Position numbers and translations under genes: made by a program. Shown here one piece after another: positions 42,388-50,752 of a stretch of 64,000 nucleotides of DNA; position 1 is the stretch's first letter, and every line of letters begins with the position of its first letter. The notes under the pieces are model-generated. The model searched no databases. It had not been told where the DNA came from and was given only the letters and a program-made list of their open reading frames with translations. The DNA is from Arthrobacter sp. B6 (GTDB taxonomy: Bacteria; Actinomycetota; Actinomycetes; Actinomycetales; Micrococcaceae), in contig NZ_KV467168.1 in NCBI RefSeq assembly GCF_001663775.1, positions 1,285,408 to 1,349,407 on the forward strand, given 5' to 3'.

Positions 42388-43170
42388 GTGCACCAGGACG
42401 CCGCCCGGTTCCTGTCCCAGCCGGTGGCCGCCCAGCCCGGCTCACCCCTCCGCGTCGCGGTGTACTCCCGGATCGCCGAGGCCATCCGCAACGGCCTCCT
42501 CACGCCCGGCTCCATGATCCCCACCGAAACCGAACTCGGTACGGACATGAAAGTCAGCCGCACCGTGGTCCGCGAAGCCCTCATGCTGCTGGAAGAGGAC
42601 GGCCTCATCAGGGCAAGGCGCGGCGTCGGGCGTTTCGTCTCGGACACGCTCCCCCGCATCGGCATCGAACGCATCCGCCCCTTCGAGGAAGTCCTCGGCA
42701 GCCCCGGCCAGCAGCTCGAGATCAAGCGCGTCCAGGTGGTGCGCCAGCCCGCGTCCGAATTCGCCGCCCCCGGTGTCGGCGTCGATCCGGGCACCGACTG
42801 CTGGCTCTGGGAATCGGTCCTGATCCGCGACGGCGAAGCCATAGCCCACCTGCAGGAAAACATCTCCGCCCATCCCGTCAGCCTCGGCAACGGCCCCGCC
42901 GCGCCGCTGGACATAAAGGACGACGGCGGCGCCACCTTGCTTGCCGCACTCAACAAACAGCTGGGCAGGCTGCCCGGGCCGGGCGAATGCCAGATCAGCC
43001 TTAGCCAGGTGGGGCCCAGCCGCGCGAAGCTGCTGGAGCTCCGCCCGTCCGATCCCGTGCTGGTCCTCACCCAGTACGTTCGATACGGCAATCAGCCCTT
43101 CTACCTGGCCAAATGCCTGATCGCTGCCCGGGCCGGGCACCTCTCGGTGATGCAGTCCCTGCAGTCCTGA
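42388..43170 (+). CDS. GntR-family regulator with UTRA domain
   Basis: This 260-residue protein has a GTG start, an N-terminal winged helix (PLRVAVYSRIAEAIRNGLL, then SRTVVREALMLLEEDGLI) and a C-terminal UTRA ligand domain (about 100-255) as in HutC/FarR regulators. The nearest metabolic genes are the nucleoside salvage cluster 2-6 kb away, whose divergent promoter region holds a GTTGT-TAT-ACAAC palindrome of GntR style. Control of that cluster is plausible but unproven. Confidence 0.88.
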   Translation: MHQDAARFLSQPVAAQPGSPLRVAVYSRIAEAIRNGLLTPGSMIPTETELGTDMKVSRTVVREALMLLEEDGLIRARRGVGRFVSDTLPRIGIERIRPFEEVLGSPGQQLEIKRVQVVRQPASEFAAPGVGVDPGTDCWLWESVLIRDGEAIAHLQENISAHPVSLGNGPAAPLDIKDDGGATLLAALNKQLGRLPGPGECQISLSQVGPSRAKLLELRPSDPVLVLTQYVRYGNQPFYLAKCLIAARAGHLSVMQSLQS

Positions 43171-43184
43171 CCCAGGACGCGTTT

Positions 43185-43480
43185 TGGGCCGTACCCAACC
43201 GACAGCGTCACACGCATTCACGCGGCCGTGCCTCCACTGGGTACTGGTGCCTTTGATCACTTCGGCCGATGATTCGACTTTCTCCCCGACGACCGTGTTT
43301 GTGGTGCCGGTATCGGTGCTCCAGACCAGCACCGCAACAGCAGCAACAATGGGCGAGGCCATCGACGTGCCGCTGCCGATGTCGTACCCCGTGGACGTTC
43401 GGCGTTCCAGTCCGGAACGGCGCTTCCTCCAGTGCCTCAGTAACGCCCGTGTAACGCGCAGCGGGGTCGAATGAGGCAGG
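43185..43480 (-). pseudogene. Subtilase (S8) remnant
   Basis: Read on the minus strand, bases near 43355-43400 encode YDIGSGTSMASPIVAAVAVL, the catalytic-Ser motif (Gly-Thr-Ser-Met-Ala) of subtilisin-like proteases. The homology runs on for about 30 residues (VWSTDTGTTNTVVGEKVE) and then dissolves into the antisense of the GntR gene; upstream there is more protease-like sequence out of frame. No catalytic Asp or His domain remains. It is a short leftover of a secreted protease. Confidence 0.65.
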
Positions 43481-43508
43481 CATACACATCGGCCGGGTTG
43501 AGATCGGA

Positions 43509-45215
43509 GTGGACATGGGTTGGAGTGGTTGGTTCAATTTGGGTGCCCCCGGCGGCGGTTTCAGCGGAGGCCCCGCCACCATCTCCCGCAACAAGGACGT
43601 GTGCAACATCTACGTCCGCGGCAACGACGGTGCCCTCTGGCAACGCGCCTACTACGCCAACAACTGGCACCCCTGGGGACGGCACAACGACGGCGGCGTC
43701 CTCACCTCCGAACCAGCGCTCGGCTCCATGGGCCCGGACCACGAACACGTCTTCGTCCGCGGCACCGACAGCAACGTCTGGCAAAAATACTGGACCAAGG
43801 CCGGCGGATGGAGCGGCTGGTTCAACATCGGCGCCCCGGCCGGCGGCTTCAGCGGAGGCCCCGCCACGATCTCCCGCAATAAGGACGTGTGCAACGTCTA
43901 CGTCCGCGGCAATGACGGTGCCCTCTGGCAACGCGCCTACTTCGCCAACAGCTGGCACCCCTGGGGACGGCACAACGACGGCGGCGTCCTCACCTCCGAA
44001 CCAGCGCTCGGCTCCATGGGCCCGGACCACGAACACGTCTTCGTCCGCGGCACCGACGGCAGCGTCTGGCAAAAATACTGGGTCTACCAGCCGGAACCCG
44101 CCGGCGAGGTGTCCTTCGCGGTGAGCGAGTGTGTCTACAGCTGGACCGCCGCCTATCACCAGTCCGGAACCCGGGTCACCGTGAGGATCCAGCTGAGCCC
44201 CGATGCGGGGATCAGCACAGCCACGATGGACGCGTTGCGTACCACCTGGCGGAACGGCATTATCGCCACCTGGTCGGACAGGTTCAGTTGCGTGGCGCCG
44301 AACGGCGGCCGCCAACCCCTCACCTTTGACGTGCAATGGGTTGGTTTCGGGGCCCACCATGTGGTGCGCGTCCAGCCAGGGCCCGCGCGTTCAAACATGC
44401 GGCTCTGGGACACCAGCGACTCCGGTGATGTAGCCGCCCACGAGTTCGGGCATATGCTGGGGCATCCCGACGAATACGCGGATGCGGCGTGCCCGGCCAG
44501 GAACCCGGTGAACACGGGCACTGTCATGGCGGATAATACCGAGACCGTTGCCCGGCACTACAACCGGATCACCAGATTCCACGGTGCCGGCCACGCGCCG
44601 GCGGCCGGAGCATCCGAGCCGCCCGAGGTCCCCGAAGAGGCTGTAATGACGCTCAAGAACATCGATAACCTGAAGCCGGAACCCCGGGCCGCCGTCCTGC
44701 AAAGGCTGCGGGGCATGGCCTCGGGCGGTGACGCTCCCGCAGGGGCGGAAGACACCGAGGTGGCCTTTGAAGTCAGCGGCGGTGCGCCCGGTGAACGCTA
44801 CGTGTACCGGCTGGGCGTCAGCGGGGACGGCGCCGCCCAGCGGAGCGTGCTGGATGAGCTGCAGCAGGGCGGAAACGACGAGACCAGCCATACCGTGGAC
44901 CAGCAGCTGGCGAGCCGGGTCTTCGAGGCCGCCGCCGAAGCGGGCCTGCTCAGCGACGATGTCCCGGCGGTGCCCCACCAGCAGCTGGACAACGAGGTCC
45001 TGCCCGACAGCATGATTGCGATCATCACGGTCCGCGACGGCGATGCGGTACGGCGGATCGCCATACCGGCGGACGAACCAGCCAACGCTGCAGCCAGCCT
45101 GCCGGGCGAGCCTGCAGACATTCCGCTGCGCACCCAGATCCAATTGCCGTCCGAATCGCTGAGGTTTCTGCGCCCGGTCCTGGACGCGCTGGGGGCGGTG
45201 GAGGCTTCACTGTAG
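43509..45215 (+). CDS. Lectin-repeat zinc metalloprotease (HEXXH), 5' end doubtful
   Basis: This 568-residue protein opens with two near-identical units of about 96 residues (GWSGWFNLGAPGGGFSGG, VRGNDGALWQRAY, WHPWGRHNDGG) typical of beta-propeller lectin-like or sialidase-like repeats. A middle domain (about 205-360) carries the metzincin-like zinc site HEFGHMLGHPDEY, with both His, the catalytic Glu and a third ligand. A C-terminal region (about 380-568) is unknown. No signal peptide is present, and the frame is open upstream only to 43455, so the 5' end was probably lost in the rearrangement that left the subtilase scrap. Confidence 0.7.
   Translation: MDMGWSGWFNLGAPGGGFSGGPATISRNKDVCNIYVRGNDGALWQRAYYANNWHPWGRHNDGGVLTSEPALGSMGPDHEHVFVRGTDSNVWQKYWTKAGGWSGWFNIGAPAGGFSGGPATISRNKDVCNVYVRGNDGALWQRAYFANSWHPWGRHNDGGVLTSEPALGSMGPDHEHVFVRGTDGSVWQKYWVYQPEPAGEVSFAVSECVYSWTAAYHQSGTRVTVRIQLSPDAGISTATMDALRTTWRNGIIATWSDRFSCVAPNGGRQPLTFDVQWVGFGAHHVVRVQPGPARSNMRLWDTSDSGDVAAHEFGHMLGHPDEYADAACPARNPVNTGTVMADNTETVARHYNRITRFHGAGHAPAAGASEPPEVPEEAVMTLKNIDNLKPEPRAAVLQRLRGMASGGDAPAGAEDTEVAFEVSGGAPGERYVYRLGVSGDGAAQRSVLDELQQGGNDETSHTVDQQLASRVFEAAAEAGLLSDDVPAVPHQQLDNEVLPDSMIAIITVRDGDAVRRIAIPADEPANAAASLPGEPADIPLRTQIQLPSESLRFLRPVLDALGAVEASL
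43521..44083 (+). repeat. Tandem repeat of about 288 bases in the metalloprotease gene
   Basis: Unit 1 starts at about 43521 and unit 2 at about 43809. Long blocks are identical, for example the stretch coding for WHPWGRHNDGGVLTSEPALG. High DNA identity, not just protein similarity, suggests a recent duplication or gene conversion, and the unit number may vary between strains. Confidence 0.8.
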
Positions 45216-45279
45216 AAACCCCGTCAAGCCTGCAGTTCCCGCTCAATGGCTTCCATGGCATGACCGGGGCCCTATTGCG

Positions 45280-46281
45280 TCAGGCGACGGCCCCCGTTGA
45301 GGCGACTGCCGCCGTCGTACGCTCCTCGGAGCCAAGCAGCGTCTCCACCAGGTGCGGGGCGAAGTCCTCCTCGAGCGAGAGCACCACGCGGCATCGCGCG
45401 CCCTGCACCGGAGGGTAGCCCGCATACAGTCCCCGGAGGTCGCAGATGGTCTGGCCGCGGCCGGGCCCGTCGGAGGTGTCAACGGCGACCCGCACCACGG
45501 GAGCAGCAGCAGCTTTAACAGCACCGACAGCGAGCGCCGCCGCGAGGGGATCGTGCATCGCCGAGCAGGGCCGGCCGTAAATGTCCTCGTAGAACCGGAA
45601 GTAGTAGCCGAGCATCTCCCCCAGCGCCTGCGCCACGGGCGAAGAGGAGGCCAGCAGCGACTGCCGGTGCGGCTCCTCCAGGACAGACGCCATGGTCACG
45701 TCCAGCGGCACCAGGGTCACGTCCCAGTCGGCGGCCAGCACCAGGGCGGCGGCCTCGGGGTCGTTGAAGATGTTGGCCTCCGCCATCGGGGTGATGTTGC
45801 CGGGAGCCAGGGCAGCCCCGCCCATCACAGTCACCGACTCCACCAAAGACGGCAGCGAAGGTTCCAGCCGGAGCGCCTCGGCGATGTTGGTCAGTGGCCC
45901 GATGGCGAGCACCTTCAACGTGCCAGGGTACGTACGGGCCAGCCGGACCAGCATCTCAGCCGCGCTTTCGGACGCAACGGAAGCGGCCGCCGTCGTCAGC
46001 GTTACCCCGCCGATCCCGTTCTCGCCGTGCACCCATGGTGCCCCGCCGCCGAAGGAACCGGTAAGGGGGTCGTGCGCACCAAGAGCCACGGGAATGTGGG
46101 CAGATCCGGCGAGCGCCAGCAGGTCCAGGGTGTTGCGCGCGCCGGTGGCGGCGCTGACGTTGCCGCTGACGGTCCCAATGCCCTTCACGCAAGCGAAAGG
46201 AGAGGCCAGCAGGTAGGCCAGGGCGAGGGCGTCGTCGATGCCGGTGTCGCAGTCCAGGTAGAACGGGGAGGGCGTGGTCAT
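45280..46281 (-). CDS. Nucleoside hydrolase (IUNH family)
   Basis: This 333-residue enzyme has the calcium-binding Asp cluster DCDTGIDDALAL near residues 10-21, a KVLAIGPLTNIAEAL segment near 145, VMGGAALAPGNITPMAEAN near 170 with the conserved Asn, and the catalytic His region SAMHDPLAAAL near 245. It cleaves ribonucleosides to base and ribose. It lies 25 bases after the MFS transporter gene on the same strand and near a ribokinase, so nucleosides are imported, cleaved, and the ribose phosphorylated. Confidence 0.93.
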   Translation of the reverse strand: MTTPSPFYLDCDTGIDDALALAYLLASPFACVKGIGTVSGNVSAATGARNTLDLLALAGSAHIPVALGAHDPLTGSFGGGAPWVHGENGIGGVTLTTAAASVASESAAEMLVRLARTYPGTLKVLAIGPLTNIAEALRLEPSLPSLVESVTVMGGAALAPGNITPMAEANIFNDPEAAALVLAADWDVTLVPLDVTMASVLEEPHRQSLLASSSPVAQALGEMLGYYFRFYEDIYGRPCSAMHDPLAAALAVGAVKAAAAPVVRVAVDTSDGPGRGQTICDLRGLYAGYPPVQGARCRVVLSLEEDFAPHLVETLLGSEERTTAAVASTGAVA

Positions 46282-46306
46282 GGTGGTTCTCCTACGGTAA
46301 AAGGGG

Positions 46307-47746
46307 TTAGACGGTCTCGCCCTTGGGGGCGGCGACGAAGAGGCTGACGATGAACGCGGCGGCGGTGATGGCCACCGAGATCCAGAGGGCGGTGGCGTAC
46401 CCGGCGTCGGTGGCCTGGGCGGCGAACGGTGCCACGAGGACGACGCCGAGGCTCGCCCCGATGCCGAAGGAGGCGCCGTTGATGCCGGGCAGGGCGGCCG
46501 GGGCTTCCTTGGGTGAGAGGAGCACGGAGAGTCCGTTGATGGCGGTGAGGAAGAAGCCGTTGTAGAAGATGCCCAGGGCTGCGACGGCGATTAGCACCGC
46601 CGTCAGGTTCTCCGAGAAGGTGGCGGCGGCGATGGCGCAGGCCAGGCTCAGGCCGGTGCCAATGCGGAGGGTTTTGATCCAGCCGCGGCGGTCGGCCAGC
46701 CAGCCGGCGAGCGGGGCGGCGAAGACGCCGATGAGTGCGGCCGGGGTGAGGAACAGCAGGGCGGAGATGGAGGCGGTCAGTCCGAAGCCGCCGTCGGGGT
46801 CCTGGCTGAGCAGCACTACGGTGAAGTTGATGATGGCGAAGATGCCGGCCAGGGTGAGGACGGTGGTGGCGATGACCGGCCACACCTGGCGGGAGCGCAG
46901 GTGGTGGACGGCGATCAGCGGGTGGCTGCGGCGCTTCTCGATGATCCAGAAGGCGGCGAAGGAGGCAACTGTGCCGGCGAGCAGTGCCAGCGTGCTGGGT
47001 GCAAGCCAGCCGGCGGCCGATCCGCCGGAGACGAAGTAGGTGATGAAGACCAGGAACAGCGAGAGGGATCCGGCGCCCCACCAGTCCATGGCGCCGCGCA
47101 CGCCGGCAGGGCGTCCGGCCGGGACGATTTTGATGATGCAGGCAGCGGCGATGGCGGTGAGGACCAGCACGACGACGAAGATGGACCGGAAGCCGAGGGT
47201 CTCGGCCATGAGTCCGCCCACGTAGCCGTCCACGCCGCCCACTCCCCCGTTGATGGCGGCGATGATGCCCACGGAGGTGCCGAAGACTTTGGCGTGCAGG
47301 TTTTCGCTCAGCACGATGTAGGCGAGGGCGAAGACGGCGCTGGAGACGCCCTGCAGGAACCGGCCGGTGACCAGCAGCGGCAGGGTGGGGGCGGTGATGC
47401 AGAGGATGGTGCCGGCGCCCATGATGCCGAGGACCAGGAGCAGGGCGGCGCGGCGGCCGATGAAGTCGCTCCACCGGCCGATCACGGGCCCGGCGATGGC
47501 GCCGGCCAGGAAGAACATGGACTGGACGGGGGCGGCACTGTCGGCACCCTGGCCGAACTCGGCCGCGATCTGCGGCAGTGCAGGGGTGACCATGCTGGCG
47601 TTGAGCTGGAAGGACAGCACGCCGAGCAGCAGGGTGGAGATCAGCAGGGCCGCGCGGCGGCCGGCGAATTTCGCTTCGTCGGGAAGTACGACGGCGGATG
47701 CGGCTTCCGCGGAAGGCGCGGCGGCCGCCGGGGTTGGGGCGTTCAC
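46307..47746 (-). CDS. MFS transporter, probable nucleoside importer
   Basis: This 479-residue protein has about 14 membrane segments (drug:proton antiporter-like layout; QSMFFLAGAIAGPVIGRWSDFIGRR in the first half is the loop motif, split here in words). A GTG start at 47746 follows AAAGGAG; longer frames lack this. Co-transcription with the nucleoside hydrolase suggests nucleoside uptake, though 14-segment MFS proteins are usually exporters, so direction is uncertain. Confidence 0.85.
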   Translation of the reverse strand: MNAPTPAAAAPSAEAASAVVLPDEAKFAGRRAALLISTLLLGVLSFQLNASMVTPALPQIAAEFGQGADSAAPVQSMFFLAGAIAGPVIGRWSDFIGRRAALLLVLGIMGAGTILCITAPTLPLLVTGRFLQGVSSAVFALAYIVLSENLHAKVFGTSVGIIAAINGGVGGVDGYVGGLMAETLGFRSIFVVVLVLTAIAAACIIKIVPAGRPAGVRGAMDWWGAGSLSLFLVFITYFVSGGSAAGWLAPSTLALLAGTVASFAAFWIIEKRRSHPLIAVHHLRSRQVWPVIATTVLTLAGIFAIINFTVVLLSQDPDGGFGLTASISALLFLTPAALIGVFAAPLAGWLADRRGWIKTLRIGTGLSLACAIAAATFSENLTAVLIAVAALGIFYNGFFLTAINGLSVLLSPKEAPAALPGINGASFGIGASLGVVLVAPFAAQATDAGYATALWISVAITAAAFIVSLFVAAPKGETV

Positions 47747-47792
47747 ATCAAACTCCTTTGTTCTGCAGGCGGGTCCTGCGCTTGGGATGTGA

Positions 47793-47832
47793 GTTGTTAT
47801 ACAACCATGTATGACGGACAAGTACAACCATG
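47793..47832. promoter_or_regulatory. Operator candidates in the divergent salvage promoter
   Basis: The palindrome GTTGT-TAT-ACAAC (47793-47805) lies between the MFS and ribokinase genes. The decamer TACAACCATG occurs at 47800-47809 and 47823-47832, 23 bases apart. These could bind the GntR-type protein at 42388 or the (now broken) DeoR-type protein at 49360. Confidence 0.55.
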
Positions 47833-47888
47833 ATCTACACTATTTCTCAATCCGGCCTCTTCCGGCCCATCCCCCGTTAGGACTTCCC

Positions 47889-48755
47889 ATGAGCATTCGA
47901 CCTCCTGCCGTCACCGTTGTCGGCAGCATCAATCTGGACCTGATCGCCACCGCAAAGCGGCTGCCCACTGCGGGTGAAACCATCGGCGGCGCGGTGCTGT
48001 CCGAGCAGCCCGGCGGGAAGGGCGCCAACCAGGCCGCGGCTGCAGCACGGCTGGGCGGCAGCGCCCGGATGATCGGCGCCGTGGGCGATGATGCGCACGG
48101 GCAGCGGATGCTGGACGCGCTGGCGGTTGCCGGCGTGGACACCGCTGATGTGGCGGTCCTGCCGGAGCCGACCGGGACGGCCCTGATTGTGGTAGACCGC
48201 GACGGCGAGAACCAGGTTGTGGTGTGCCCGGGCGCCAACTCGCACCTGTGGCTGGACGGGGTGGCGTTTGACCCAGAGGAGACGGTGCTGTGCCAGCTGG
48301 AGGTCGGGCTGACCGTGGTGCTGGAGGCCGCCCGGCGGCACACCGGGTACTTCGTGCTAAACGCCGCTCCGGCTATGGACCTGCCGGCGGAGCTGCTGGA
48401 ACGCTGCGACCTGGTGATCGTCAACGAGAGCGAATACGCCCTGATCCCGGCCCTCGCCTCGGCCAAACTGGTGGCCGTGACCTATGGCCGGGACGGCTCG
48501 GCGATGTTCGAGCACGGCCGGAAGGCGGCGGAGGCGCCGTCGGCCGCCGTGACGGTGGCGAACACTGTGGGCGCTGGGGACGCGTTCTGCGCCGCCTTGG
48601 TCCTGGCACTCCGGCAGGGACTGGAATATGCCCGGGCGCTGGCGGTGGCCAACGCGGTGGGCGGGGACGCCGTGGGCGATCACTCCTCGCAGCCGGATTT
48701 GGCACGGCTGCGTTACTACCTTGAGCGGACCTCCGTTGCCGAGGCTGCTCGGTGA
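47889..48755 (+). CDS. rbsK: Ribokinase (PfkB family)
   Basis: This 288-residue PfkB kinase has GSINLDLIATAKRLPTAGET near the start, the substrate signature PGGKGANQAAAAARLG near residue 44 and the anion-hole/catalytic motif NTVGAGDAFCAAL with Asp near 240. ATG 47889 begins the family sequence; the frame is open earlier across the promoter. It phosphorylates ribose released by the nucleoside hydrolase. A decayed copy of its 3' part lies at 54768-55119. Confidence 0.93.
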   Translation: MSIRPPAVTVVGSINLDLIATAKRLPTAGETIGGAVLSEQPGGKGANQAAAAARLGGSARMIGAVGDDAHGQRMLDALAVAGVDTADVAVLPEPTGTALIVVDRDGENQVVVCPGANSHLWLDGVAFDPEETVLCQLEVGLTVVLEAARRHTGYFVLNAAPAMDLPAELLERCDLVIVNESEYALIPALASAKLVAVTYGRDGSAMFEHGRKAAEAPSAAVTVANTVGAGDAFCAALVLALRQGLEYARALAVANAVGGDAVGDHSSQPDLARLRYYLERTSVAEAAR

Positions 48756-49252
48756 GCCTCGCGTTCAGGCGGGCGTTGCCGTCGGATTTTTCGGATGTCC
48801 GGCGCATTACCCGCGACGCCTACCTCCGGGCCGGGCACTTCGCCGCCGACCATCCGTACATGAGCGTGCTGGAGGACGTGGAGCACCGGGCCGAGCACGC
48901 GCAAGTGTGGGTGGCGGAGGCCGCCGGAAAGGTGGTCGCGGCGGTGACGCTGACGTTCGCCGGCCAACCGTACAGCGAGATCGCAGCCGACGGGGAGCTG
49001 GAGTTCCGGATGCTGGCCGTGGACCCGCCACACCAGGGCAGCGGCCTGGGCCGGGCCGTGGTGCAGGAGATTGTGGAGCACGCCCGGCAGCTGCCCGGCA
49101 TCGAGGCGATCAGCATCACCAGCGCCACGTTCATGGAACGTGCTCATAGCCTGTATGAGTCTTTAGGCTTCCGCCGGGCGCCGGAACGGGACTGGTATGT
49201 GCCGGGCGAGGATGTGCTGCTGTGGGTGTTTACGCTCGAACTCGCTGGCTGA
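48752..49252 (+). CDS. GNAT-family N-acetyltransferase
   Basis: This 166-residue GNAT protein starts with GTG overlapping the ribokinase stop. The acetyl-CoA site appears as LEFRMLAVDPPHQGSGLGRA near residue 85-105, followed by the family helix and the final MERAHSLYESLGFRRAPERD. Substrate unknown. Its coupling to ribokinase is kept in the decayed second copy at 55120-55632, so the pair has travelled together. Confidence 0.9.
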   Translation: MSLAFRRALPSDFSDVRRITRDAYLRAGHFAADHPYMSVLEDVEHRAEHAQVWVAEAAGKVVAAVTLTFAGQPYSEIAADGELEFRMLAVDPPHQGSGLGRAVVQEIVEHARQLPGIEAISITSATFMERAHSLYESLGFRRAPERDWYVPGEDVLLWVFTLELAG

Positions 49253-49283
49253 ACCGGAACACTAGTTGAGCCCGTCTAATGCG

Positions 49284-49304
49284 GTGGTTGAGCCAGTCGA
49301 AACC
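49284..49304. repeat. Possible dispersed palindromic repeat
   Basis: The sequence GTGGTTGAGCCAGTCGAAACC resembles a repeat seen often between genes in Micrococcaceae and related actinobacteria; this is from memory, not from a search. It lies between the acetyltransferase gene and the broken DeoR gene. Confidence 0.35.
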
Positions 49305-49359
49305 TGGCTCCCCATGGTGCACATCAACAGTCCTTGCTGTGACCCCTTAGCCACCGGCC

Positions 49360-50054
49360 CGGTTCGAGGTGGCGGCCTCCACCATCCGCCGCGACCTTGC
49401 GCTGCTGAACAGCCAGGGCAGGCTAGCCCGCACCTACGGCGCGGCGGGGCGATGGCCCTGGGCGCGCACCCGGAAGCGTCGCTGCGGCAGCGCACCGGCG
49501 AGGCATTCGAGCAGAAGCATGCCATCGCCCGGTGGGCCGCCTCAGTGATCGTGCCCGGGGAGAACATCCTGCTCGACGCCGGCTCCACCGTAGGTGCCCT
49601 GGCCCACGAACTGCGCGGGTTCGAGAAGCTGTCTGTGACCACCCCGGGCATCAACACCATGCAGGAACTCGCCGATTCCGAGGGCATCGAGGTGGACTGC
49701 CTGGGCGGCCGGCTCCGCAGCGTTTCGCAGAGCTTTGTGGGGCCCTTGGTCGAGGCTGCGCTCGAGCGGATGAGCTTCGACCGGGTGTTCCTGGGCGCCG
49801 ACGCCGTCACCGCCGAGGACGGCATCTGCGAAGCCGACCACGCCCAGACCCGCCTCAAGGAACTCATGGCCCGCCGCGGCCGGGAAGTCTACGTCCTGGC
49901 TGACTCGTCCAAACTCGGGCTCCGACCGTTCCACGCGTGGGCTCGGCTGGCACTCCCCTGGACTCTGGTGACGGACGACGGCGCCGACCCTGAGCAGGTG
50001 CAGAAGTTCCGCGACGCGGGGGTACTGGTTGAGGTGGCCGCGGTCTCCGGGTGA
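49360..50054 (+). pseudogene. DeoR-family regulator, 5'-truncated and frameshifted
   Basis: The sensor domain is intact (AFEQKHAIARWAASVIVPGE, LLDAGSTVGALAHEL, VFLGADAVTAEDGICEAD, VYVLADSSKLGLRPF). The HTH end (VAASTIRRDLALLNSQGRLA) is in a different frame, broken near 49441-49446, and the first 25 or so residues are missing. The longest usable frame from ATG 49452 would give only the sugar-phosphate sensor domain without DNA binding. DeoR proteins commonly control sugar or nucleoside genes, so it was probably the regulator of this salvage cluster. Confidence 0.78.
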
Positions 50055-50067
50055 GCCTGCCGCATGC

Positions 50068-50618
50068 GAAGCCTTCGAGCAGAATCACGCGATCGCCCGC
50101 TGGGCGGCGTCCGTAATCCAGCCCGGGGAGAACATCCTGCTCGACGCCGGCTCCAAGGCACGTGCCCTGGCCCATGAACTGCGCGGTCCGGTCCGCTGTC
50201 CGTGACAACACCGGGCATCAACACCCTGCAGGAGCTGGCCGACTGCGAGGGCATCGAGGTGGACTGCCTTTGCGGCCGGCTGCGGGGCGTGTCGCAGAGT
50301 TTCGTGGGGCCGCTGGCCGAGGCGGCGCTGGAGCGCATGAGCTTTGACCGGGCGTTCCTGGGCGCCGACGCCGTCACCGCCGAGGACGGTATCTGCGAAG
50401 CCGACCACGCCCAGACCCGGCTCAAGGAGCTCATGGCCGAGCGCGGGCTTTCGGTTTATGTCTTGCGGACTCGTCCGAGCTGGGCCTGCGGCCGTTCCAC
50501 GCTTGGGCCCGTCTGGCGCTCCCGTGGACGTTGGTGACGGACAACGGCGCCGACCCTGAGCAGGTGCAGAAGTTCCGGGACGCGGGTACAGGTTGAGGTG
50601 GCAGCGGTTTCCGGCTAA
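50068..50618 (+). pseudogene. Second, more decayed DeoR copy
   Basis: It starts at the AFEQNHAIARWAASV region and repeats the whole sensor domain of the copy just upstream (LLDAGSKARALAHEL, CEGIEVDCLCGRLRG, FLGADAVTAEDGICEAD), with at least three frame changes (near 50190, 50465 and 50585). No HTH remains. Divergence from the first copy is large, so this is an old paralogue fragment and not a fresh tandem duplication. Confidence 0.78.
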
Positions 50619-50752
50619 GTCACGGTGGGTAAGCTTACTTCTATGAGGATCGAAAGCCCTCCGCAAAAATGGAGAGCTATGCGGTGAGGAAAACCCCTCT
50701 TGAACCACGGCACCAATTGCGTGACCCCTAACTACTTTCTTCGCGAGGACTA

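Noticed and set aside
43521..44083. Two-unit repeat considered as a CRISPR-like or mobile array
   Set aside because: The units are in frame, about 288 bases long and encode protein repeats; no short repeats with unique spacers.
46278..47474. 398-codon minus-strand frame overlapping the MFS gene
   Set aside because: Extremely Arg/Pro/His-rich; the membrane protein in the other minus frame is clearly the gene.
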